From Metabacillus arenae (lineage in GTDB: Bacteria > Bacillota > Bacilli > Bacillales > Bacillaceae): DNA of 45,483 nucleotides. Location of the stretch: positions 1 through 45,483 of the forward strand of contig NZ_JACXAI010000015.1 in NCBI RefSeq assembly GCF_014773385.1, given 5' to 3'. Under the pieces are notes generated by a model. That model saw nothing but the letters and a program-made list of their open reading frames with translations, made no database searches and was not told the DNA's origin. Both the position numbers and the translations under genes were made by a program. Below are positions 1-7,523 of this stretch, piece by piece. Positions within the stretch are counted from its first letter, which is position 1; each line of letters opens with the position of its first letter.

Positions 1-16
1 CGCTTCCGCTTGTTTG

Positions 17-64
17 CCTCTTCAGGATGACATGGCTCTACCGATCCATGTCATCCTGAAGAGG
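17..64. repeat. Perfect 19-bp inverted repeat (hairpin)
   Basis: The arms CCTCTTCAGGATGACATGG (17-35) and its exact reverse complement (46-64) are separated by a 10-nt loop. Neither side carries a convincing T-run, so it is not a textbook terminator; it may end a gene lying outside the window. The first bases of the window (CGCTTCCGCTT) resemble one end of the dispersed repeat seen elsewhere here. Confidence 0.7.
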
Positions 65-420
65 TACGTTTCCTCCCACAAACATTTTACTCATACGATT
101 CGAGAAAAGTTTTCAAAGTCCATTATTAACTTCTCAACATTTCAACTAGCCGTTTGTGACTGGTTACAGCCAGTAAGAGATTGAATCTTTTTTTAATCCG
201 AATTTTCAGGGCACCAGCCGCTAAATTGGAAGGAGTTAGTCCACACCACTTCTATTTTTTTATTAAAAAGGAATACGCTAAATGAACTATTTGATGGTGT
301 ATCTAATCCTCCGCTTAAGGAAATTTTAGAGGATATAAAACTTTTACAATAATCCTCTTGCAATTTCTACAGTTATACGTTAAAGTGATAAGAACAATTT
401 GAATATTTAAAACAATATAA
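65..420. other. Gap without a recognised gene; short ORF remnants
   Basis: No intact gene is seen. Two adjacent reading frames around 210-350 on the plus strand give protein-like stretches (one containing LEGVSPHHF and ending in TGA near 283, the next frame giving LNELFDGVSNPPLKEI to a TAA near 351). This looks like the frameshifted tail of a lost gene, family unknown. The promoter for the SAM riboswitch transcript must lie here but no clear -35/-10 pair stands out. Confidence 0.3.
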
Positions 421-541
421 CTCTTATCGAGAGAGGCAGAGGGAACTGGCCCTGTGAAGCCTCAGCAACCGGTCGAAGCGAAATAATGATTATTTCGTAC
501 CAAGGTGCTAATTCCAGCAAGTATGTGCTTGAAAGATAAGA
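421..541 (+). promoter_or_regulatory. SAM (S-box) riboswitch aptamer
   Basis: The conserved S-box core is visible: a GAGAGGCAGAGGGA segment, then GGCCC, GAAGCCTCAGCAACC and AAGGTGCTAATTCCAGCAA, with GAAAGATAAGA closing P1 against CTCTTATC at 421-428. A variable hairpin (AAATAATGATTATTT) forms P3. In Bacillaceae this element senses S-adenosylmethionine and terminates transcription of methionine genes when SAM is plentiful. It lies immediately before a terminator and metI, which fits an attenuation mechanism. Confidence 0.97.
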
Positions 542-561
542 AGAAGCATTCTAAGATTCCA

Positions 562-591
562 AAGTCTTCTTCTTATGAGGAAGGCTTTTTT
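562..591 (+). terminator. Riboswitch expression-platform terminator
   Basis: AAGTCTTC (562-569) pairs with GAAGGCTT (580-587), including one G-U, and runs into T6. The left arm can alternatively pair with the AAGAAGAAG stretch after the aptamer (anti-terminator), giving the usual S-box OFF switch. Confidence 0.88.
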
Positions 592-634
592 ATATCTTTT
601 TGAGCGTTTAAATATCCTGAGGTTGGTGAGCAGA

Positions 635-1759
635 ATGAGTAGACAAATCGAGACAAAACTAGCACAAATCGGAAATCGCAGTGAAGCAGCAACTGGAGCA
701 GTCAATCCACCGGTCTATTTCACAACAGCTTATAGACACAATGGAATTGGGGAGTCTACAGGCTTTGACTATGTTAGGACCGGAAATCCAACGAGACAAA
801 TCGCAGAACAGGCGATTGCTGATTTAGAGGAAGGGGATCAAGGATTTGCCTTTAGTTCTGGAATGGCAGCCATTCAGACAATTATGGCTCTTTTCAAAAG
901 CGAAGATGAACTTATTGTATCAGCTGATTTGTACGGCGGAACATATCGTTTATTTGAACAAGAATGGCGTAAATATGGGTTGAAATTTCATTATGATGAT
1001 TTTGCCTGTATCGAGAAAGCGGAAAAGCTGATTAATGAAAACACAAAAGCTCTTTTCGTAGAAACACCGACAAATCCGCTAATGCAGGAAGCAAATATAG
1101 AAGAATTGGCTAAACTAGCAAAAAAGCATAATCTATACTTGATTGTCGATAATACATTTTATACGCCTGTTATTCAAAAACCGCTCACATTAGGTGCTGA
1201 CATAGTCATTCACAGTGCAACAAAATATCTTGGCGGCCATAACGATGTCCTTGCCGGATTGGTAACAGCAAAAGGAAAAGCTTTATGTGAGCAGCTGTTT
1301 CAGCATCAAAATGCAATCGGAGCTGTCCTTTCACCATTTGATTCATGGCTGCTCATTCGCGGAATGAAAACACTGGCACTGCGAATTAATCAGCATGAAA
1401 AAAATGCAAAGGCAATTGCTGAATTTTTAGAAGAACAAGAAGAAGTGACAGATGTTTTATACCCAGGAAGAGGCGGAATGCTTTCCTTTCGGATTTTAAA
1501 GGAAGAATGGGTGAATTTGTTCCTGAAAAACTTGCAGACGATCACATTTGCTGAAAGTCTTGGCGGGGTAGAAAGCTTGATGACCTATCCAGCAACACAA
1601 ACACATATGGATATCCCAGAAGAAGTCCGGATTGAAAATGGAGTATGCAATAGGTTATTACGTTTTTCTGTCGGAATAGAACATGAAGAGGATTTAATTG
1701 CCGATTTGGAGCAGGCATTTGTAAAAGTAAAGGAGGCAGAAACTGTTGAGCAATCGTAA
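635..1759 (+). CDS. metI: MetI: cystathionine gamma-synthase / O-acetylhomoserine thiolyase
   Basis: PLP-dependent Cys/Met metabolism enzyme of 374 residues; it condenses an activated homoserine with cysteine (or sulfide) to give cystathionine (or homocysteine) in the cytosol. It matches B. subtilis MetI closely by eye: N-terminal ETKLAQIGNRSE, the GFDYVRTGNPTR block, and the PLP lysine at about residue 197 in HSATKYLGGHND. The ATG at 635 is chosen because a GAGGT-type ribosome site precedes it and homologues begin MS-(x)-x-ETKLAQIG; an upstream in-frame ATG at 575 lies inside the riboswitch terminator and is rejected. It is first in a two-gene operon under the SAM riboswitch and overlaps metC by 14 bp. 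Confidence 0.95.
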   Translation: MSRQIETKLAQIGNRSEAATGAVNPPVYFTTAYRHNGIGESTGFDYVRTGNPTRQIAEQAIADLEEGDQGFAFSSGMAAIQTIMALFKSEDELIVSADLYGGTYRLFEQEWRKYGLKFHYDDFACIEKAEKLINENTKALFVETPTNPLMQEANIEELAKLAKKHNLYLIVDNTFYTPVIQKPLTLGADIVIHSATKYLGGHNDVLAGLVTAKGKALCEQLFQHQNAIGAVLSPFDSWLLIRGMKTLALRINQHEKNAKAIAEFLEEQEEVTDVLYPGRGGMLSFRILKEEWVNLFLKNLQTITFAESLGGVESLMTYPATQTHMDIPEEVRIENGVCNRLLRFSVGIEHEEDLIADLEQAFVKVKEAETVEQS

Positions 1760-2930
1760 TTGGACATTTCAGACAAAGCTTTTGCATAATGATCATAAAT
1801 TCGATCCTGTTACTGGGGGCGTGAGCGTACCTATTCAGCACGCTAGTACGTTCCACCAAACAAATTTTGATGAATACGGAAAATTTGATTACAGCCGTTC
1901 TGGTAACCCAACTCGAGATGCACTTGAGCAGGCGATTGCCGATTTAGAAGGCGGTACAAGAGGGTTTGCTTTCTCATCTGGAATGGCTGCGATTTCAACG
2001 GCTTTTCTGCTTTTATCAAAAGATGACCATGTGCTTGTCCAAGAGGATGTGTACGGAGGAACCTACCGGATGATCACCGAGGTTTTAAGCCGATTCGGGA
2101 TTGAGCATACTTTTGTAAATATGACTGATTTACACGAGGTAGCATCTAATATACGGCCAAATACTAAGGTCATTTATATGGAGACTCCATCAAATCCATT
2201 ACTAAAAATTACTGATATTGAAGGAGTAACCAAGCTTGCAAAGGCAAACAACTGCTTAACTTTTCTTGACAATACTTTTATGACACCGGCATTGCAGCGC
2301 CCTCTTGATTTAGGGGTAGATGTTGTGCTGCACAGTGCAACGAAGTTTTTGGCGGGGCATAGTGATGTTTTGGCAGGACTAGCTGCTGTGAAAGATGAAG
2401 AGCTCGGCCAGAAGATTTATAAGCTTCAAAACTCATTTGGAGCCGTTCTCGGTGTTCAAGACGCATGGCTTGTCTTAAGAGGATTAAAAACGCTGCATGT
2501 CCGCATAGAACAATCGAGCAATTCAGCGATGGATCTGGCAAACTACCTTGAAACACATCCTGCAGTCGAAGCTGTCTACTACCCAGGACTGTCCTATCAT
2601 CCCGGACATGCTGTCCACCATTATCAAACGAATGGGCATGGGGCAGTACTTTCCTTTAGGCTTGCCGATGAAGAAGCTGTCAAAACATTTGTAAATAACG
2701 TAGAAATACCTGTTTTTGCGGTAAGTCTTGGTGCAGTAGAGTCGATACTTTCGTATCCGGCAAGAATGTCTCATGCTGCAATGCCAAAAGAAGAACGTGA
2801 AAAACGAGGCATCACAGACGGACTATTGAGGATGAGTGTAGGATTGGAAAACTGTGAAGATTTGATCGAGGATTTTAAACAAGCTCTTAATAAGCTCTCC
2901 CCTCGAAAGACGTTTCAAAAAATACAGTAG
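1746..2930 (+). CDS. metC: MetC: cystathionine beta-lyase
   Basis: PLP enzyme of 394 residues that splits cystathionine to homocysteine, pyruvate and ammonia, the step after MetI. It is a paralogue of the preceding protein: the same fold blocks are visible (FDYSRSGNPTRDALEQAIA, AFSSGMAAI, METPSNP), with the PLP lysine near residue 200 in HSATKFLAGHSD. The start is a TTG at 1746 with AAAGGAGG 8 nt upstream; it overlaps the end of metI by 14 bp, so translation is probably coupled. The C-terminal region (GITDGLLRMSVGLE) matches the B. subtilis MetC/YjcJ type. Co-regulated with metI by SAM. Confidence 0.95.
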   Translation: MSNRNWTFQTKLLHNDHKFDPVTGGVSVPIQHASTFHQTNFDEYGKFDYSRSGNPTRDALEQAIADLEGGTRGFAFSSGMAAISTAFLLLSKDDHVLVQEDVYGGTYRMITEVLSRFGIEHTFVNMTDLHEVASNIRPNTKVIYMETPSNPLLKITDIEGVTKLAKANNCLTFLDNTFMTPALQRPLDLGVDVVLHSATKFLAGHSDVLAGLAAVKDEELGQKIYKLQNSFGAVLGVQDAWLVLRGLKTLHVRIEQSSNSAMDLANYLETHPAVEAVYYPGLSYHPGHAVHHYQTNGHGAVLSFRLADEEAVKTFVNNVEIPVFAVSLGAVESILSYPARMSHAAMPKEEREKRGITDGLLRMSVGLENCEDLIEDFKQALNKLSPRKTFQKIQ

Positions 2931-2956
2931 CCTATAATTGGCTGCTGTATTTTTTT
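2921..2956 (+). terminator. metIC terminator
   Basis: AATACAGTAGCC pairs with GGCTGCTGTATT (one G-U), followed by a T-run. It overlaps the metC stop codon. Confidence 0.9.
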
Positions 2957-3152
2957 CTGAAATTCAGTAAAATGGGATTGTTGAGACCCTCAGGTTAATG
3001 GACTTGTAAAAAAGCTCATTCAATGAGGGGAGTGCTCATAACATATAAGGGATCTATAAAGAAAGGCAATTAGTGAACCGCTGATCTCTTCAAGTCTTAA
3101 AACTAATGTTTTATCCTTAAAGAAATAGCATATAAATTCATTCATACAATAG

Positions 3153-3293
3153 AACGAAAAGCGCAGAGCGCCCGTCTATCGGCGACAAGCACAAGGCGAG
3201 CCGGCAGGGATTGACCCTGAGACCTAGGGGCGGATTGCACTCGGAGCTGGACAAAGATACCACTCTTTATCACGTTAATACTTTAATTAACTT
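3153..3293 (+). repeat. Dispersed GC-rich intergenic repeat, copy A
   Basis: Shares with copies B (27926-28127) and C (35873-35997, opposite strand) an ordered set of blocks: GAAAAGC at the left end, CGGCGAC(A/C)AG, GCGAGCCGGCAG, and a right end GAGCTGGACA. Copies A and B also share a tail after GGACAA (around CGTTAATACTTTAAT). No ORF. The rest of the 2931-3336 gap holds only the metC terminator and AT-rich sequence. Confidence 0.85.
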
Positions 3294-3307
3294 AAATTTT
3301 CTTAACT

Positions 3308-3333
3308 GAAAAAAAGAGGCAAATGCCTCTTTT
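3308..3333 (-). terminator. Terminator of the phoD / small-ORF transcript
   Basis: AAAAGAGGCA / TGCCTCTTTT hairpin with a 2-nt loop, followed on the minus strand by a T7 run. It starts 4 nt after the stop codon of the small ORF, so that ORF is inside the transcript; the hairpin is symmetric and could also act on plus-strand transcripts. Confidence 0.85.
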
Positions 3334-3336
3334 ATC

Positions 3337-3522
3337 TTATACTAATAGACTTAAATCATGTCTATTTAAATAGTTTTTGTTCACCGTCATCCTAGTATTA
3401 TGATTTTCTAGATTACGATTTAAAGGACAAATATTACAATATCTTTTATATTCAGTGCATTTACAGAAACTATGGATTAAATTATATTTTGTAACGTTGT
3501 CCTCGTTAGATAATTTTATCAT
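3337..3522 (-). CDS. Small Cys-rich protein coupled to phoD (unknown function)
   Basis: 61 residues, not recognised. Its ATG overlaps the phoD TGA as ATGA, the classic arrangement for coupled translation, and its stop lies just before a strong terminator, so it sits in the phoD transcript. It contains a compact Cys motif, FCKC-x6-YCNICP, with four cysteines within 14 residues, compatible with a small metal-binding knuckle. There is no signal peptide or membrane segment. In B. subtilis the gene after phoD is tatAd, but this is not a TatA. A random ORF in this position cannot be excluded, yet the overlap, terminator placement and Cys cluster argue for a real gene. Confidence 0.6.
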   Translation of the reverse strand: MIKLSNEDNVTKYNLIHSFCKCTEYKRYCNICPLNRNLENHNTRMTVNKNYLNRHDLSLLV

Positions 3523-5126
3523 TTCACTAGGATACCTGTTTTGTTCTCTTTGGAAACGCCAATTTCAGCTGCACTCGGCTTTCCATTTTCTACGACCCAG
3601 GATGTCATTGTATAAGCTTTAGCATCAAGACTGTTAGCAGATGAAACAACACGATAGTCGCTTCGCCAAGAATCATGTGTTAATTCACAACGAACGTATC
3701 CACGCAGATCTCCATTAAAAAATTTAACGTGAGGGTTTACAGAAAGTGATGCTTCAACATCATCCTTCCATCCGCAGCCTGAACTAATCGATGTGCCGAC
3801 AAATTCAGTTGCAATCGTCTTAGATTCGGCATTATTAAAATCCAATTTTAAGTCATTTACCCAGCTTGAATGCCAATCTCCGCTTATGACAACCGGATTT
3901 GATATATTATGTCTATTAATAAAGTTTAAAATACGGTCTCGTTCAGCATCATATCCATCCCACTGGTCGTGATTTACACTTATACCGGAGCCTGTATCGT
4001 AATCGTACCTGGCCATAATGGTTTGCTGAGCAAGAACGTTCCAGCTGGCTCTTGAATTTTTTAAATTGCGGTAAAGCCATTTTTCCTGTTTTGAACCCAT
4101 CATCGTCCTTGAAGGATCTGATGAAGCAGGATCAAGCGGAGCTCCAGGGAAACCATCGTGAAGCTGATCATCACGGTATTGGCGGGTATCCATCACGTTA
4201 AATTCAGCTAGATCACCAAACGTAAATTGACGGTATAAATGCATATTTGTCCCATGAGGCTTTGAGCGAAGTCTTAATGGTAAATGTTCATAATACGCCT
4301 GGAAGGCTGCCGCGCGGAGTTCAAGGAAGTTTTGATTAGACTCTTCACCGTCTGGCTGTGAAATGTTGTTTGCCCAGTTATTTTCGATTTCATGATCATC
4401 AAAAGTAACGATAAACGGAAACGCTGCATGGGCAGCTTGTAAATCAGGAGAAGTTTTATATAGAGCATGTTGATTTCTAAAATCTGCAAGAGATTCGGTA
4501 TCTCTTTTTTCGTAAATATAGTCACCAAGATGGACGACAAAATCTAAATCTTCCTGAGCCATATTGCGGTAAGCAGCATATCGCCCGCCTACCCATGCCT
4601 GGCAAGATGCTGTTGCGAATTTCAAGTTTTTCACATGCATGTTGCCTCTCGGAGCTGTTTTTGTTCTACCGACAGGGCTGGTTTCATTTCCAGCTGTAAA
4701 TCTATAAAAATATTCTCTTCCCGGTTTTAAACCGTGGACTTCAGCATGGACGGAATGAGCCAGTTCTTGAATTGCCGCTTCTGTTCCGCGCTTTACAATT
4801 TTATTGAATTTTTCGTCTTCTGCTACTTCCCATTTCACTAAAACATTTTTGTCAGGCATGCCGCCAAGTCCATCTGCAGCCGTTGGTTTTGGAGCGAGCC
4901 TTGTCCATAATACAACACCGTCTGGAAGAGGATCACCGGAAGCAATACCAAGAGTAAATGGATATTCACTAAATTTAAAGGATGCATCTGCCTCCTTTGC
5001 CATTATTGAATTAGGAATAGTAAGTCCAATCGTAGTTGCAAGTGCTGTTTTCCCAGAAGCCCCAATAAATGTGCGGCGATTCATTTTTTTTGAATTCATG
5101 TCCTTAATCATTTTTTCCAAATCCAT
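3519..5126 (-). CDS. phoD: PhoD-family alkaline phosphatase / phosphodiesterase, Tat-exported
   Basis: Secreted phosphodiesterase/phosphatase of about 535 residues, known in Bacillus to release phosphate from teichoic-acid-type esters under phosphate starvation. A twin-arginine signal (MNRRTFIGA at residues 15-23, then a hydrophobic stretch and a SIMAKEADA cleavage region) shows Tat export. The PhoD N-terminal domain (GIASGDPLPDGVVLWTRLAP) and metallophosphatase motifs follow: HLGDYIYE, DDHEIENNWA and SGDWHSSW. The start at 5126 has AAAGGAGTGAAGGAA in front; the longer frame to 5195 lacks a ribosome site. It is followed by the overlapping small Cys-rich ORF. Convincing 11-bp-spaced PhoP boxes were not found. 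Confidence 0.93.
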   Translation of the reverse strand: MDLEKMIKDMNSKKMNRRTFIGASGKTALATTIGLTIPNSIMAKEADASFKFSEYPFTLGIASGDPLPDGVVLWTRLAPKPTAADGLGGMPDKNVLVKWEVAEDEKFNKIVKRGTEAAIQELAHSVHAEVHGLKPGREYFYRFTAGNETSPVGRTKTAPRGNMHVKNLKFATASCQAWVGGRYAAYRNMAQEDLDFVVHLGDYIYEKRDTESLADFRNQHALYKTSPDLQAAHAAFPFIVTFDDHEIENNWANNISQPDGEESNQNFLELRAAAFQAYYEHLPLRLRSKPHGTNMHLYRQFTFGDLAEFNVMDTRQYRDDQLHDGFPGAPLDPASSDPSRTMMGSKQEKWLYRNLKNSRASWNVLAQQTIMARYDYDTGSGISVNHDQWDGYDAERDRILNFINRHNISNPVVISGDWHSSWVNDLKLDFNNAESKTIATEFVGTSISSGCGWKDDVEASLSVNPHVKFFNGDLRGYVRCELTHDSWRSDYRVVSSANSLDAKAYTMTSWVVENGKPSAAEIGVSKENKTGILVK

Positions 5127-5284
5127 TTCCTTCACTCCTTTAGCAAGATATACGAATTGTACACCCATATAAATATCATAAAATCGGGTCCGCAATCGTC
5201 GAATTTACCTAAAGAATATGGAAAGGATATTTAGTTAATTTTTCCGTCATTTCATTTATAAATTCATATTGTTGGGTTAACATT

Positions 5285-5313
5285 TTTACAAAACTCTTTG
5301 AGTGAACTGTCAA
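5285..5313 (-). promoter_or_regulatory. Putative sigma-A promoter of phoD
   Basis: On the minus strand TTGACA (5313-5308), 17 nt, then TGTAAA (5290-5285; 4 of 6 to TATAAT). It lies about 160 bp before the phoD start. The remainder of the 5127-5778 gap is very AT-rich and otherwise shows only the TAXI promoter region. Confidence 0.45.
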
Positions 5314-5688
5314 AAATATCAAAGTGCAAGATTAAAGTTTTATTTATTTTTTCCTATAACTATCCATATAATATCCATTCATTCTCATGATAAGGAAATT
5401 GACGGTTTATTTTAACTATATTTTAAAAATAGGAGTATATCATTTGGACTAATACGAAATTTCTCTATGAAATTTACAAATAATTTATGATAGCTTCATA
5501 TGCCTTGTCTAATGAAAAAATAGGTAAAAATTAATTTTTTCTATGTTATAGCTAAGTACTAAACTTAATTAACTCTTCAAGTGTATAAGTTCGTATTTAT
5601 GAGATTTGAATAGAATTTTGTGCTAATTTATGAAATATAAAAGTAGACTTGTAGTAAAAAATCGATCAGTCCAACATTTTTCAAACAA

Positions 5689-5728
5689 ATGTAACAATTG
5701 ACAATTATATGTAACAATATGTTAGAAT
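5689..5728 (+). promoter_or_regulatory. Putative promoter and direct-repeat operator of the TRAP operon
   Basis: TTGACA (5698-5703) and TAGAAT (5723-5728) are 19 nt apart, a little wide. Two perfect 10-bp direct repeats ATGTAACAAT lie at 5689-5698 and 5709-5718, exactly 20 bp apart, one on each side of the -35. This spacing places them on the same DNA face, as expected for a dimeric regulator; no such regulator is encoded next to the operon. Confidence 0.45.
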
Positions 5729-5778
5729 ATTAATGTGCTACTTTTCAAACTATTCAAAAAGAAAAAGGGGGAGTTCAA

Positions 5779-6771
5779 TTGAAAAGGTTTCGTTTAAGCT
5801 TTGTAATGGCTATGACACTTGCAATCTCTATGCTGATGGCAGCTTGCGGCGGTGGAAGTGAAGGGGCATCAGGTGATTCAGGTGAAGGCGGAAGCGGCGA
5901 AAGCAAGGAATTAAGCTTGTTGACAGGTGGAACAGGTGGTACATATTACCCATTGGGCGGGGAAATTGCAAACCTTTGGGGAAATGAAGCAAACGTGAGT
6001 GTTACGGCCCAAACGTCTGGTGCTTCTGCTGAAAACATGCAGACTCTTAAAGATGGCGATGCGGAAATAGCATTCTCACAAACAGATATCGCAACATACG
6101 CAGTTGAAGGAAAAGAAATGTTCGAAGGAAAAGCAGTTGACAATGTAAGTGCTGTTGCTTCACTTTATCCTGAGACAATCCAAATCGTAACGACGAAGAA
6201 TAGCGGTATTAAGTCTGTTGAAGATCTAAAAGGGAAAGCAGTTTCTATCGGTGCTCCTGGATCGGGTGTAAACATTAACGCAACTCAAATTTTAGAGATT
6301 CATGGAATGTCAGTTAATGATATTAAGCATCAAAACTTGTCTTTTGATGAATCTACTGACGGAATTCAATCAGGCAGCATTGATGCAGCCTTCGTAACAG
6401 CTGGTGCTCCGACTGCAGCTGTAGATAGTTTATCTGTGCAAGAAGAAGTTGTTATTGTTCCTCTGGCGGATGACAAAATGAAAGAATTGCAGGAGGCTTA
6501 TCCTTATTATGCCAATGATAAAGTACCTGCAGGCACATATAAGATCGAGGAAGACGTTAATACAGTTGCAGTAAATGCAATGCTTGTAGCATCTAATGAT
6601 TTAGATGAGGAAACAGTATATAACATGACGAAAGCATTGTTTGAGAAAACAGACAGCATTTCCAATGCAAAGGGTGATTTCATCAAAGCTGAAACAGCCT
6701 TAGACGGAATTGGAGATCTTCCTTTACACCCTGGGGCGAAAAAGTATTTTGATGAAAAAGGGATCAAATAA
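5779..6771 (+). CDS. TAXI-family TRAP transporter substrate-binding lipoprotein
   Basis: Extracytoplasmic solute-binding protein of 330 residues for the TRAP permease downstream. It has a lipoprotein signal with lipobox LMAAC (Cys23), then a Gly/Ser-rich linker and the TAXI signature region GGTGGTYYPLGGEIANLW. TAXI proteins bind small carboxylates or amino acids such as glutamate; the ligand cannot be read from sequence. The start is TTG at 5779, with AAAAGGGGGAG before it. The gene is separated from the rest of its operon by 221 bp containing two hairpins, which may keep binding-protein mRNA more abundant than permease mRNA. Confidence 0.93.
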   Translation: MKRFRLSFVMAMTLAISMLMAACGGGSEGASGDSGEGGSGESKELSLLTGGTGGTYYPLGGEIANLWGNEANVSVTAQTSGASAENMQTLKDGDAEIAFSQTDIATYAVEGKEMFEGKAVDNVSAVASLYPETIQIVTTKNSGIKSVEDLKGKAVSIGAPGSGVNINATQILEIHGMSVNDIKHQNLSFDESTDGIQSGSIDAAFVTAGAPTAAVDSLSVQEEVVIVPLADDKMKELQEAYPYYANDKVPAGTYKIEEDVNTVAVNAMLVASNDLDEETVYNMTKALFEKTDSISNAKGDFIKAETALDGIGDLPLHPGAKKYFDEKGIK

Positions 6772-6787
6772 TGAATAGAATCAATTT

Positions 6788-6816
6788 GATAGACTGATGC
6801 TTAGCATTGGTCTATC
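6788..6816 (+). terminator. Intercistronic hairpin / partial terminator after the TAXI gene
   Basis: GATAGACTGATGC pairs with GCATTGGTCTATC over 13 bp (two G-U pairs) with a 3-nt loop, 16 nt after the TAXI stop. The downstream T-run is short (GTTTT), so read-through into DUF1850 and the permease is likely. This is a pattern seen where a binding protein needs to outnumber its permease. Confidence 0.6.
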
Positions 6817-6891
6817 GTTTTATCGTTGTACCCGAGAAAAAAAGTTAGTCAAGCTCTTGTCGTCTAACTCTGTTGTTATCTCACATGCTAT

Positions 6892-6928
6892 GCCTCAAAT
6901 TAAGGGAAAACTCATCTTCCTTTGAGGC
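6892..6928 (+). other. Second intercistronic hairpin
   Basis: GCCTCAAA (6892-6899) and TTTGAGGC (6921-6928) form an 8-bp stem with a 21-nt loop, 64 bp before the DUF1850 start. There is no T-run. It may shield or stabilise the downstream message. Confidence 0.4.
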
Positions 6929-6992
6929 TTGTCTAGTTTTCATCGGTTGTTCATGACACCCAGAGATTTTCGTAGTTTTACGGAGGTATTAA

Positions 6993-7523
6993 ATGAAGAA
7001 AAGCGTATTTCACTATAAATATATCATCGTGCTTTTATTCATTCCTTCTCTATTAGCTCTCTTTTTGTTCATACCTTACAAAGGGGTTGTCGCTTTTTAT
7101 TATCAGAATACCTCTAAAATTCTTGCTTATTTTCCGGTAAATAGCGGGGATCGATTTGAAATAGAATATAAGCATTCTATTCATTTATCAAATGTAAAGG
7201 AATCCTATTTGCTTGAGGAAGGTAAAATTGTTCAAAAAAAGCTTGAATATGAGGATTTTGCAGTAGGAATGCCTTCTCAAGCAGAAGAAAATGAAGTATT
7301 CAAACAAGAAAATGGAAAATACATTATTTCTAACATGAATCGTAAGTTTGACCATATAGATTTAAGGACAGGCCAAGTCATTGCGAATCATAAGGTGAAA
7401 TATGATAGGAAACAAGCATTTCTAAAGGACTATATAGAGCCAGGAAGCTGGGTTAGAATAAAAAAAACGAAAATGAATCTACTGCAGCAAGCGAAAGGAG
7501 TGAATATATTTGGAGAAAGATAA
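6993..7523 (+). CDS. DUF1850 domain protein of TRAP-TAXI operons
   Basis: 176 residues with one N-terminal membrane segment (roughly residues 10-35), then an extracytoplasmic domain. The DUF1850 hallmark is visible near the middle, FEIEYKHSIHLSNVKESY (about 63-80). Members of this family occur almost always between TAXI binding proteins and fused TRAP permeases; their biochemical role is unknown. The ATG at 6993 has GGAGG about 8 nt upstream. The 3' end overlaps the permease start by 14 bp. Confidence 0.85.
   Translation: MKKSVFHYKYIIVLLFIPSLLALFLFIPYKGVVAFYYQNTSKILAYFPVNSGDRFEIEYKHSIHLSNVKESYLLEEGKIVQKKLEYEDFAVGMPSQAEENEVFKQENGKYIISNMNRKFDHIDLRTGQVIANHKVKYDRKQAFLKDYIEPGSWVRIKKTKMNLLQQAKGVNIFGER

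Noticed and set aside
575-634. Upstream in-frame ATG for metI
   Set aside because: It lies in the riboswitch terminator loop and has no ribosome site; homologues begin at the MS-x-x-ETKLAQ start.
5230-5320. PhoP boxes before phoD
   Set aside because: TTAACA/TTTACA-like words occur but not with the required 11-bp periodicity.
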